A DNA stretch of 64,000 nucleotides from NCBI GenBank assembly GCA_021155855.1, contig JAJNAZ010000004.1, positions 44,674 through 108,673 on the forward strand, read 5' to 3'. Positions 43,444 through 52,352 of this stretch are shown one piece after another. The position numbers and the translations under genes are program-made. The notes beneath the pieces were generated by a model. It was not told the DNA's origin and did not search any database. It was given only the letters and a program-made list of their open reading frames with translations. The DNA comes from Solirubrobacterales bacterium. GTDB lineage: Bacteria; Actinomycetota; Thermoleophilia; Solirubrobacterales; 70-9. Each line of letters opens with the position of its first letter. The stretch's first letter is position 1.

Positions 43444-44103
43444 TTGGCTGAGCCGGCGGACAAGAAGCGGGGCGCGACCCCCGAGAAGCCCAAACCCGCG
43501 GGCTATTTCGAAGGCGAGACCATGACTCGCCGAACCGTGTTTGCACTCGCGGGCCAGGCCGCTGGGGGCGTCGCGGTGGCCGTGGTCGCACTGCCGGTGG
43601 TCGGCTTCGCCGTCGCGCCGATTTTCGACCGTCCCGAGGAAACCTGGGAGGGCGTCGGCTCTCCCGACGACTTCGCCGACGACACCTACCGCCAGGCGGT
43701 GATCACGATCGTCGACGGGGTCGGCGATTCGGGCAAGACCACCGTCTACATCCGCCGCGGCAGCCCGACCCTGGACGAGGACCCGAACGAGTTCATCGCG
43801 ATCTCGACCCGCTGCGCCCACCTCGGCTGCCCGGTCCGCTTCGTGCAGGCCGCCGGTAACTTCATCTGCCCCTGCCACGGCGGGGTCTATGACTTCGAGG
43901 GCCTGGTGATCGGCGGACCGCCGGTGCGCCCGCTCGACCGCTTCCAGACCCGCGTCAACGGTGACACGGTCGAGGTCGGCCCCCGTTACAGCGTCACCAA
44001 CGACCTCGAACCGGTTCGCGCCCGCGACCCGGGCGAGTTCACCGGCGGAATCTGGGAGTACCTGTACCCGCCGCGCCCGACCACGCCCCCGCCGCCGAGC
44101 TGA
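43444..44103 (+). CDS. Rieske iron-sulfur subunit of bc-type complex
   Basis: CAHLGCPVRFVQAAGNFICPCHGGVYDFEG; N-terminal TM. Confidence 0.95.
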   Translation: MAEPADKKRGATPEKPKPAGYFEGETMTRRTVFALAGQAAGGVAVAVVALPVVGFAVAPIFDRPEETWEGVGSPDDFADDTYRQAVITIVDGVGDSGKTTVYIRRGSPTLDEDPNEFIAISTRCAHLGCPVRFVQAAGNFICPCHGGVYDFEGLVIGGPPVRPLDRFQTRVNGDTVEVGPRYSVTNDLEPVRARDPGEFTGGIWEYLYPPRPTTPPPPS

Positions 44104-44111
44104 GGCCGACG

Positions 44112-44945
44112 ATGCCGAAGCTCCCATCAGCACTGCGCAAGCCGTCGAAGCCGGGTGAGCGCGGCAACGGCGCGCGGCGCGACGGCGGCGGCGCGAACGG
44201 CGTCGAGGCCGAGCCGCATCCCGTCCGCGAGAAGACCAAGGAAGGCGCGATCGACGTCGTGGGCTGGGTCGACCAGCGCACCGGCGCCTCGCCTTTCTTG
44301 ACCGGACTGCTGCTGCGCAAGGTCCCCAAGGGGACGAACTGGTTCTACACACTCGGCTCGGCGACCCTGTTTGCATTCGTCGTCCAGGCGCTGACCGGGG
44401 TCTTTTTGGCTTTCTACTACGTGCCCTCGGCCACCGAGGCCTACGACTCGATCTCGCATCTGACCAACGATGTCTTCCTCGGTGAGTTCGTTCGCGGCCT
44501 GCACAAGTGGGGCGCGACGATGATGATCATCCTGATCTTCCTGCACATGGGCAGGACCTTCTTCTTCGGCGCCTACAAGTACCCGCGCGAGCTCAACTGG
44601 GTGATCGGCGTCGTGCTCTTGATCCTGACCCTGGTCATGGGCCTGACCGGGTACTTGCTCCCGTTCGACAACCGCTCCTACTGGGCGACGATCGTGGCGA
44701 TGAACATCACCGCTTCGGGGCCGGTTGTGGGGCCGTATCTCGCCGACTTCCTGCGCGCGGGCTCGGAGTTCACCGCGACCACGCTGCCGCGCTTCTACGC
44801 CGTCCACATGCTCCTGGTGCCGGGGTTGATCATCGCTTTGATCGGCGCCCACCTCTACCTCGTGGTCAAGCTCGGGACGACCGCGCCGCCATGGCTGCGC
44901 GCCGAGGCCAAGCCGAAGTCGTCGCGTGAGGAGAAGGTCGGATGA
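44112..44945 (+). CDS. Cytochrome b N-terminal (b6-like) subunit
   Basis: LFAFVVQALTGVFLAFYYVPS...LHKWGATMMIILIFLHMGRTFFFGAYKYPRELNWVIGVVLLILTLVMGLTGYLLPFD...RFYAVHMLLVPGLI. Confidence 0.95.
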   Translation: MPKLPSALRKPSKPGERGNGARRDGGGANGVEAEPHPVREKTKEGAIDVVGWVDQRTGASPFLTGLLLRKVPKGTNWFYTLGSATLFAFVVQALTGVFLAFYYVPSATEAYDSISHLTNDVFLGEFVRGLHKWGATMMIILIFLHMGRTFFFGAYKYPRELNWVIGVVLLILTLVMGLTGYLLPFDNRSYWATIVAMNITASGPVVGPYLADFLRAGSEFTATTLPRFYAVHMLLVPGLIIALIGAHLYLVVKLGTTAPPWLRAEAKPKSSREEKVG

Positions 44946-45673
44946 ACCGCGCCGAGCAGGAGGCGTACCTGCGCGAGTACGAGGTGCTGAAGAAGAAGGG
45001 CAAGCCCTTCTTCCCCTACGCCGTGCTCAAGGACTCGGTGATGATGATGATCGTTGCCCTGGTGATCGTCGCGATGGCGATCATCCTCGGCGCCGAGCAG
45101 GGACCGAAGGCCGACCCGACGACGACCACCTACGTGCCGCGGCCGGAGTGGTACTTCTTCTTCCTCTTCGAGCTCCTGCGGGTGATCAAGCCGCCGGAGC
45201 TGGTGCCGATCGCGACCATCGGTATCCCGACGATCTGCATGGTGCTGCTCCTGTTGTTGCCGTTCTACGACCGCAACCCGGAGCGGCGTCCGGAACGACG
45301 GCCGGTGGCGATGACGGCGGGGATCCTGACCATCATCGCGATGGCCTACCTGACTTTCCTCGGCGCCTCGGCGGGCTCGCCGACCGAGATCGAGGTCGAG
45401 CCGCCGCCGCAGATCGCGGCCGACACGGCGGCGCGGGAGGAGTTCGAGTTCGGCGCTCAGGTCGCCGCGCAGTCGGGATGCCTCGCCTGTCACAAGTTCG
45501 GCGAGAACGGCAACGACGGCCCGGGCCCGGAGCTGACGGAGATCGGGGCGAAGATCCCCGCCGAGGCGATCTCCCGCTCGCTCGTCGCGGCGCCTGGGAT
45601 CATGCCCGCCTACGGGGATCTGCCGCCGAGGAAGTTCGACGCCCTGGTCGAGTTCCTCGCCTCGCTGCGATGA
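44942..45673 (+). CDS. Cytochrome b C-terminal (subunit IV-like) domain fused to C-terminal cytochrome c
   Basis: YVPRPEWYFFFLFELLRVIKPPELVP... + GCLACHKFGENGNDGPGPELTEIG...GIMPAYGDLPP. Confidence 0.93.
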   Translation: MNRAEQEAYLREYEVLKKKGKPFFPYAVLKDSVMMMIVALVIVAMAIILGAEQGPKADPTTTTYVPRPEWYFFFLFELLRVIKPPELVPIATIGIPTICMVLLLLLPFYDRNPERRPERRPVAMTAGILTIIAMAYLTFLGASAGSPTEIEVEPPPQIAADTAAREEFEFGAQVAAQSGCLACHKFGENGNDGPGPELTEIGAKIPAEAISRSLVAAPGIMPAYGDLPPRKFDALVEFLASLR

Positions 45674-45688
45674 GCGCGTAGGCGCCCG

Positions 45689-46408
45689 ATGACGGGCACG
45701 GTGCAAGAGGAGGCCTTCGCGGGGCAGATCCGCGGCATGTTCGACCGCATCGCCGGCGTCTACGACCTGATGAACAGCGCGATGACCGCCGGCCTGCATC
45801 ATCGTTGGCGCGAGCGCGCCGCCGACCGCGCCGAGCTGGGGGCGGGCGACTCGGCGCTCGACGCCTGTTGCGGCACCGGTGACCTCGCCTTCGAGCTCGC
45901 CCGCCGCACGGGCCCGTCCGGGCGCGTGATCGGCGCCGACTTCTCCGAGCGGATGCTCGATCTCGCGCGCAGCAAGGCCGCCGCGCGAGGCGCTGCGGGC
46001 GTCCGGTTCGAGTGGGCGGACGCGGTCGGGTTGCCCTACGACGACGAATCCTTCGACGCGGTCACGGTCGGCTTCGGGGTCCGCAACCTCGCCGATCTCG
46101 AGGGCGGCGTCGGCGAGCTGGCGCGGGTGCTGAGGCCGGGTGGGCGCCTGGTGATCCTCGAGATCACCCAGCCCCGCCGCCCGCCGCTATCGACCTTCTT
46201 CGGGCTCTGGTTCGACCGCGTGGTGCCGCTGCTGGGGGCGGTCGCGGGGAACCGTGACGCCTACACATACCTGCCGGAGTCGGTGAAGCGCTTCCCGCCG
46301 CCCGAGGGCCTGGCGCTGATCATGGACCGGGCCGGCCTCGAGCGGATCGGCTACATCGTGCTCGCCGGCGGCATCATCGCGATCCATTCGGGCGTGCGCC
46401 CGAGCTGA
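45689..46408 (+). CDS. menG: Demethylmenaquinone methyltransferase (UbiE/MenG)
   Basis: RGMFDRIAGVYDLMNSAMTAGLHHRWRERA...LDACCGTGDLAFELA...FGVRNLADLEGGVGELARVLRPGGRLVILEITQP. Confidence 0.95.
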   Translation: MTGTVQEEAFAGQIRGMFDRIAGVYDLMNSAMTAGLHHRWRERAADRAELGAGDSALDACCGTGDLAFELARRTGPSGRVIGADFSERMLDLARSKAAARGAAGVRFEWADAVGLPYDDESFDAVTVGFGVRNLADLEGGVGELARVLRPGGRLVILEITQPRRPPLSTFFGLWFDRVVPLLGAVAGNRDAYTYLPESVKRFPPPEGLALIMDRAGLERIGYIVLAGGIIAIHSGVRPS

Positions 46409-46421
46409 GCCGCCAGGTTCC

Positions 46422-47411
46422 GTGAACCGATCAGCCGTGCCACCCCCGGTGACCGTGGTCCTCGACGCCGCCGAGGCGTGGCTGCCGCGCCGGATGGCGG
46501 CCGTCGAGCAGCGCCTGGCGGCGCTCGTCGACGGCCACGGTCGCGGGCTCGGCGACGAGGCCGGGGCGACCCTCGCCGCCGGCGGCAAGCGGCTACGACC
46601 GATGCTCGTGCTGCTCTGCGCCGGCCCGGGCGCCGGCGAGGGCGCGGTGCGCGCCGCGACCGCCGTCGAGCTCGTGCACATGGCGACCCTCGTCCACGAC
46701 GACGTGCTCGACGCGGCGCCGCTTCGTCGAGGCCGCCCGACGGTGGTTGCCCGGGCGGGGCGCGCCGCGGCGACCGCGGTCGGCGATCTGCTCTTCTCGC
46801 GCGCCTTCGCCGAGCTCGCGGCGTCGAACTCGGCCGCCGAGCACCGCGTGCGGCTGCTGGCGGCCGCCTCGGTCGGTCTCGCCGAGGGGGAGCTGGCCCA
46901 GCGGCGCGACGCCTTCCGGCTCGAGATCTCTGCCGAGCGCTACCTGGAGCGCTGCCGGCTGAAGACCGCGCGGTTGTTCGAGTGCGCCTGCCTGATCGGC
47001 GCCGAGCCCGAGCCCGGCGGCGGAGAGCGCGAGGCCCTGGCCACCTACGGCGCCCAGATCGGCCTCGCCTTCCAGCTTCTCGACGACGTGCTCGACGTGG
47101 CTGGACCGGCCGAGCGCACCGGCAAGGCGCGGGGGGCGGACCTCCTCGACGGCACCGTCACCCTGCCGCTGATCCTCGCCCGCGAACGCGACCCGTCGCT
47201 CGCCGGTTTCGATCTGCGGGCCCTCGACCCGGCGGCGGCCGAGGCGGTCTGCGATCGGATCGCCGCCACCGGGGTGCTCGAGCAGGTCCGCGCCGACGCC
47301 CGCGACCGGGTAGAGCGGGCCAAGCAAGCGCTCGATTCGACCTCGCTCGACGAGCAGCGCCGTGTGCTGCTCACCCTGGCGGCCGACGGCGTCGTCGAGC
47401 GGTACGCCTAG
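46422..47411 (+). CDS. Polyprenyl diphosphate synthase
   Basis: GGKRLRPMLVLL...ELVHMATLVHDDVLDAAPLRRGRPTV...FQLLDDVLDVAG. Confidence 0.95.
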   Translation: MNRSAVPPPVTVVLDAAEAWLPRRMAAVEQRLAALVDGHGRGLGDEAGATLAAGGKRLRPMLVLLCAGPGAGEGAVRAATAVELVHMATLVHDDVLDAAPLRRGRPTVVARAGRAAATAVGDLLFSRAFAELAASNSAAEHRVRLLAAASVGLAEGELAQRRDAFRLEISAERYLERCRLKTARLFECACLIGAEPEPGGGEREALATYGAQIGLAFQLLDDVLDVAGPAERTGKARGADLLDGTVTLPLILARERDPSLAGFDLRALDPAAAEAVCDRIAATGVLEQVRADARDRVERAKQALDSTSLDEQRRVLLTLAADGVVERYA

Positions 47412-47474
47412 AACGCCGGCGACGGCGATTCGACGCCTGAGCACGGCCCCGAGCGTGAATAGACTGCCGCTCCC

Positions 47475-48044
47475 ATGGTGCTTTCGGACCGCACGATTCG
47501 CGAGGAGATCGACGCAGGACGGATCGTCTTCGACCCCTTCGACCCGAGTCTGGTCCAGCCCTCGAGCGTCGACATGCGCGTCGACCGAAAGTTCCGGGTC
47601 TTCCACAACGCCCGCCACCCGTTCATCGACGTGCGCCAGCCGATGGAGGACCTGACCGAGCTCGTCGAGGTGAGCGGCGACGAGCCATTCATCCTGCATC
47701 CCGGCGAATTCGTGCTCGGACAGACGCTGGAACGGGTGACGCTGCCCGACGATGTCGTTGCGCGATTGGAGGGCAAGAGCTCACTGGGCAGGCTCGGCCT
47801 GCTGATCCACTCCACCGCCGGATTCGTCGATGCCGGATTCGAGGGCAACCTGACGCTCGAGCTCTCGAACGTCGCCAACCTGCCGATCACGATCTATCAC
47901 GGGATGCCGATCGGCCAGATCTCGTTCATGCGCATGGATTCGCCGGTCGAAAGCCCCTACGGGTCGCACGAGACGGGCTCGAAGTACCAGGGCCAAGCCG
48001 AGCCCACGCCCTCGCGCTTCTATCTCAATTTCGATCGCGAGTGA
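47475..48044 (+). CDS. dcd: dCTP deaminase
   Basis: [43 protein letters not shown]...[34 protein letters not shown]. Confidence 0.96.
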   Translation: MVLSDRTIREEIDAGRIVFDPFDPSLVQPSSVDMRVDRKFRVFHNARHPFIDVRQPMEDLTELVEVSGDEPFILHPGEFVLGQTLERVTLPDDVVARLEGKSSLGRLGLLIHSTAGFVDAGFEGNLTLELSNVANLPITIYHGMPIGQISFMRMDSPVESPYGSHETGSKYQGQAEPTPSRFYLNFDRE

Positions 48045-48076
48045 CCAAGCCGCGCCGGCCGAGTACCATTGCGGTA

Positions 48077-48325
48077 ATGGATTTCTCCATCTGGCAAGTT
48101 GCGATCGTTCTCGTCATCGCCCTACTGGTCTTCGGGCCCAAGCGCCTCCCCGAGCTCGGCTCTTCGCTGGGCAGGGGAATGCGCGAGTTCAAGGAGTCGA
48201 TCACCGGCAAGGGCGGCGACGATGAGAAGGCCGAGCAGGCGAAGCTCGAGATGTCGGCCTCTCAGCCCCAGCCCGAGCCGGGCTCCGAGCCCGTCGAGGG
48301 CGAGGTCGTCGAGAACCGCACCTGA
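48077..48325 (+). CDS. tatA: Twin-arginine translocase TatA
   Basis: MDFSIWQVAIVLVIALLVFGPKRLPELGSSLGRGMREFKESI. Confidence 0.93.
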   Translation: MDFSIWQVAIVLVIALLVFGPKRLPELGSSLGRGMREFKESITGKGGDDEKAEQAKLEMSASQPQPEPGSEPVEGEVVENRT

Positions 48326-48361
48326 GATGAGCGTCCGCGTCGCGCGGGCGCCGGTGACGCC

Positions 48362-49141
48362 GTGGCGCGCCTGAGGTCGGCACGCGCCCGCTTCGACGAT
48401 CGGCTGACGCTCGTCGACCACCTCGATGAGCTCCGCAACCGGCTCATCGTCGCCTTGCTGGCGCTCGGTGTTGCCTTCGCGCTCTGCTTCTGGCAGAACC
48501 CGCTGCTGCTCGACATCGCCAACGACCCGCTGCCCGCCGATACCCCGGTGCCGATCACCTTCGGGGTGACCGAGCCGTTCTTCACCACGGTCGAGGTCTC
48601 GGCCTACGGGGCGATGATCCTCGCCCTGCCCGTGGTCCTCTACCAGCTCTACGCCTTCGTCCTGCCGGCGTTCTCGCCCCAGGAGCGGCGGACGATAACC
48701 CCGTTCTTGATCGCGATGCCGATCCTGTTCATCGTCGGCGTCGCCTTCGCCTACTTCGTGGTCATGCCGGTGGCGGTGAAGTTCCTGCTCAACTTCAACG
48801 ACGCCGAGTTCGACATCAACGTCCGGGCGCGCGACTACTACAGCTTCTTCGGGCTGATGCTGATGGCGATGGGCATCCTGTTTCAGATCCCGATCGCGAT
48901 CCTCTCGGTTACCCGGCTCGGGATCGTGCCGCCGGAGTGGTTCGTCGAGAACCGCCGCTACGCGATCTTCATCATCGCCGTTGTTTCCGCCGCCGCGCCC
49001 GGGGGCGACCCGGTGAGCATGTTCATGATCATGATCCCGTTGCTGCTGCTCTACGAGGGCAGCATCGCGGTCGCGAAACGGTTCGGGCGCCCACGCGAGG
49101 AATCCCTCAGCACCGAGGTCTCGCCCGGCGAGGCGGGATGA
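48362..49141 (+). CDS. tatC: Twin-arginine translocase TatC
   Basis: LTLVDHLDELRNRLIVALLALGVAFALCFWQN...GVTEPFFTTVEVSAYGAMILALPVVLYQLYAFVLPAFSPQERR. Confidence 0.96.
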   Translation: MARLRSARARFDDRLTLVDHLDELRNRLIVALLALGVAFALCFWQNPLLLDIANDPLPADTPVPITFGVTEPFFTTVEVSAYGAMILALPVVLYQLYAFVLPAFSPQERRTITPFLIAMPILFIVGVAFAYFVVMPVAVKFLLNFNDAEFDINVRARDYYSFFGLMLMAMGILFQIPIAILSVTRLGIVPPEWFVENRRYAIFIIAVVSAAAPGGDPVSMFMIMIPLLLLYEGSIAVAKRFGRPREESLSTEVSPGEAG

Positions 49142-49179
49142 CCGGCTGAGTCCCTGAGTCCTCTAGCCTTCGCCGCCCG

Positions 49180-49977
49180 ATGATCTTCGATCTCAAGAGC
49201 GGCAAGCGCCGGCGCGTGATCCAGGTCGTGTTCGGATTTCTCGCCTTCATCTTTTTCATCAGCTTCGTCGGCTTCGGCATCGGCAGCGACGTCAGCGGCG
49301 GCATCTTCGACGCGATCGGGCTCGGCGGCGGCGGCAGTGCTTCCACCCCCGAGTACGAGCAGCAGATCGAGGACGCGAACGAGACGCTGGAGACCGACCC
49401 CGAGAACGAGCGCGCGCTGCTCGACCTTGCCGGCGCCTACTTCCGCTCCGCCACCGAGACCGGGATCACCGTGAACCCGGAGACCGGGGTGATCGAGATC
49501 AGCGAGGACTCGAGATCAGACCTCGAGCAGTCGATCGCCGCCTGGGAGCGATACCAGGAGACCAAGCCCCAACGGGTGGACACGACCGCCGCCGCGCAGG
49601 CCGCCGAGTCCTACCGCTATCTGCTCGATGCCGACGGCGCCGCTGAGGCGCAGCGGATCGTCGCGGAGGCGCAGGACAGCAGCTCCGCATACGCCCAGCT
49701 CGCGATCTACCTCTACGCCGACGGCCAGATCAAGCAGGGAGACGCCGCCGGCGATCGGGCGGTCGAGGCCGCAGAGCAGTCGCAGCGCCAGGCGATCCGC
49801 CGCAACATGGACGCGCTCGCCGAGCAGGCGCGCAAGCAGAAGCAGCGACTCGCAGAGCAGCAGGCGCAGGGGGGCGCCGAGGGCGGCGCCGGGGCCGCCG
49901 CGCAGGGCATCGAGGATCCGTTCGGCGGCCTCTCCGGCGCCGGGGGAGCAGCTCCGCTGCCAGCCCCGGCACCCTGA
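49180..49977 (+). CDS. TM-anchored TPR-like protein
   Basis: N-term TM VFGFLAFIFFISFVGFGIGS; DANETLETDPENERALLDLAGAYFRSATETG. Confidence 0.75.
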   Translation: MIFDLKSGKRRRVIQVVFGFLAFIFFISFVGFGIGSDVSGGIFDAIGLGGGGSASTPEYEQQIEDANETLETDPENERALLDLAGAYFRSATETGITVNPETGVIEISEDSRSDLEQSIAAWERYQETKPQRVDTTAAAQAAESYRYLLDADGAAEAQRIVAEAQDSSSAYAQLAIYLYADGQIKQGDAAGDRAVEAAEQSQRQAIRRNMDALAEQARKQKQRLAEQQAQGGAEGGAGAAAQGIEDPFGGLSGAGGAAPLPAPAP

Positions 49978-50025
49978 TTCGAACGCCGCCGGCGGGGGCA
50001 GCCCCGGCGCTACGATGCCCACCCT

Positions 50026-50098
50026 GGGCCGTTAGCTCAACTGGCAGAGCAGGAGACTCTTAATCTCAAGGTTGAAGGTTCGAGTCCTTCACGGCCCA
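50026..50098 (+). tRNA. tRNA-Lys (CTT anticodon)
   Basis: GGGCCGTTAGCTCAACTGGCAGAGCAGGAGACTCTTAATCTCAAGGTTGAAGGTTCGAGTCCTTCACGGCCCA; loop CTCTTAA. Confidence 0.97.
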
Positions 50099-50187
50099 TG
50101 GCTTAGGCAAACGTGCCCGCCCGGTTATTCAGTTGCCAGCGGCGCGGGTTGACCGTTCCTCAGGCGTTCGGCAACCGCTGGGGTCGA

Positions 50188-50583
50188 TCACCTCACCCCC
50201 TCTCCCCGAAGGGTGACGTTTGGCGCGCGGGCGGCGAGGCAGACGTACCCCTTGCCTTCGTGCCGCTCGCGCGTCTCCTTCGCATAGAAGTGTCCCCCGC
50301 GCCGGCGCCGGACGAATCCCCAGTTTCCATCCCTGTTGCTTCGTTGATGGTCGACCTTGCGATCGGCCCCAGGCTGCTTCTTGAATAGGACCACCCGTCG
50401 CCCACGCTCGCACTTCCTGACCTTTGACTCGACGGAGCCGTGGTAAATGACACCACGCTCCGTGCGGCCGTTGTCCAGCGACGTGTCGTACTTGACGAGG
50501 CCCGCCGATGCTGCCGTCTGCGCCCCGAGCGCCATCACGCCGGTCGCAGCCACGCCGATCACAATCGCGAATCGCTTACCCAT
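50188..50583 (-). CDS. Small basic secreted hypothetical protein
   Basis: MGKRFAIVIGVAATGVMALGAQTAASAG signal peptide then Arg/Lys-rich mature region. Confidence 0.7.
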   Translation of the reverse strand: MGKRFAIVIGVAATGVMALGAQTAASAGLVKYDTSLDNGRTERGVIYHGSVESKVRKCERGRRVVLFKKQPGADRKVDHQRSNRDGNWGFVRRRRGGHFYAKETRERHEGKGYVCLAARAPNVTLRGEGVR

Positions 50584-50699
50584 CTTGTCCTTCCCTTCCG
50601 TGGGGCCCTCATTTCGGGCCTCCTTGGTGTCTGGCCTCGGACCTGGGCTCTCGATGAGGCGAGGCTCGGTGCCGGTTGAAGCCAGAAGGTTCCACACGG

Positions 50700-50721
50700 C
50701 GGTACACCCTCGGTATACGCG
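50700..50721 (-). repeat. Two phased 11-bp direct repeats (CGCGTATACCG-AGGGTGTACCG)
   Basis: Inverted near-copy of repeats at 63727-63748. Confidence 0.7.
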
Positions 50722-50807
50722 GGCCGCTCTGGGCGTGGTCTAGGCGTGCGAAGGCTCGGCGACGAGCTGATCGCGGCCAGTCGCGGTCAATCATCTACCG
50801 CAAGCCC

Positions 50808-52352
50808 TCAAGCGCCCGTCGAGCGGTCAGCGCGCTGGTTGACCTGCTCGACCTCGCCTTGCTCGAGATCGATCATGAGCTCGCGCGGGCGCAGCAGGGG
50901 CAGACGCTTGCCGACGATGCAGCCGAGGATGATCCGGAACGTGTTCACGGCGAGCCCTGCGCGCGGGCTTTCCCGCGCGCAGCGTGCGGGTAGCCGCTGC
51001 GCGTTCATGATCGCAAAGCGGGTATCGAGCTGCCGCTGCGACCAGTCGCTCAGCGGGCGGTGGAAGTCGATGCCGAACTTCGGGCCGTGGTCACCTTGGA
51101 TGACGATGATCGCGTTCGGATCCTCCGCTTCGATCCCGTCGATCGCGCGGAGGAGGCTGCGGTTGACGCATTCGATCGCCTGGCGGTACTGCTCACCCCC
51201 CTCCCCCGCCGCCTCACCCCAATAGTCGATCTCGGGCTCGGTGAGATCCTCGCGCAGCCCGCAGCCCTCGAGGTAGCGGTACGGCGGGTGCGGGGTGAGC
51301 AGATGGGCGTAGGCGAAGAGCGGTTCTCCTGAGCGCTCGCGCGCGACCTCGCGCACAACGTCCTGTGGCGAGAGGTAGCCGCGCAGGGGGCTGAGATGGA
51401 GGCCGAGCGCCGGCAGCAGCGTCGCGAGCGGCGTGGCGCCGAGGATCGCCACCTCGCGCTCGCCGCCGACGCCCTCGATGCCCGCCGTGCGGGGCTCGAT
51501 GCAGAGGTCGACCTGCTCGCCGCAGTCAAAGGACGAGTAGTCGGAGGCGAAGGCGAACTCGTAGCCGAGGCGGTGGAAGGCATCGACTACCTCGTTGTCG
51601 CCGCCGACGGCGTCGAAGAAGGGAGTGTGGTCCTCGAGCTCTCCGGGCGCGGCCGGATAGCCCATCGACAGCGTCGCGGCGAGCGAGAGGAAGGTCACCG
51701 GGTAGGCAGCCGCCGCCTTTTCGTGGACCTGGAAGCCGCGCCGCGCCAGGGCGCCGAGGAAGGCGGCATTGTCGAAGCCGATCGTCTGCTCGAGCTGGTC
51801 GGCCCGGCCGTAGCCATCGAGGAGGAAGAAGTAGACGTCGGGGGCTTGTGCGCCAGGGCGCGAGAGTTGTGTCGGGGTGGCGGAGGCGCCGAGATCGAAA
51901 GCCGGCGTCGTGGCCCGGAAGTGCGCGTACTGGACGACCGGCAGCGCCAAGAGCAGGGCCCCTGCCACGGCTGCGTAGTTCCAGGCCAGGGAGTGGCGGG
52001 AGATGCGGATCGCGAGCACCACCGCCGCAGCGAACAGCGCCACCCAGATCGCGACGGCGACAGGATCGGAGTCGAGGCCGAAGACGTCAGCCAGCGAGCG
52101 GGCGAACTGGAACTGAAAGAGGACGAAGGCCGCCGCCGCGAAGACGACCGCGGCGCGCTCGCGGGCGACCGGGCCGCGGCGACGGTCGGCGACGATCAGC
52201 ACCACGACGCCGGGGACGAACAGGACGAGCGCGTAGAGGCCGAGGATCGCGTCGAAATCGAGGTCGGCGCGGTTGGCATTGAGAAAGACCGCGAACGGCA
52301 GTGCCGAGAACAGCGCCACCGTGAACACGGGCCGCCACCGGGTCGCGTTCAC
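50808..52352 (-). CDS. Membrane-anchored sulfatase/alkaline-phosphatase superfamily hydrolase
   Basis: N-terminal TM bundle; PDVYFFLLDGYGRADQLEQTIGFDNAAFLGALARRGFQVHEKAAAAYPVTFLSLAATLSMGY...IQGDHGPKFG. Confidence 0.85.
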   Translation of the reverse strand: MNATRWRPVFTVALFSALPFAVFLNANRADLDFDAILGLYALVLFVPGVVVLIVADRRRGPVARERAAVVFAAAAFVLFQFQFARSLADVFGLDSDPVAVAIWVALFAAAVVLAIRISRHSLAWNYAAVAGALLLALPVVQYAHFRATTPAFDLGASATPTQLSRPGAQAPDVYFFLLDGYGRADQLEQTIGFDNAAFLGALARRGFQVHEKAAAAYPVTFLSLAATLSMGYPAAPGELEDHTPFFDAVGGDNEVVDAFHRLGYEFAFASDYSSFDCGEQVDLCIEPRTAGIEGVGGEREVAILGATPLATLLPALGLHLSPLRGYLSPQDVVREVARERSGEPLFAYAHLLTPHPPYRYLEGCGLREDLTEPEIDYWGEAAGEGGEQYRQAIECVNRSLLRAIDGIEAEDPNAIIVIQGDHGPKFGIDFHRPLSDWSQRQLDTRFAIMNAQRLPARCARESPRAGLAVNTFRIILGCIVGKRLPLLRPRELMIDLEQGEVEQVNQRADRSTGA

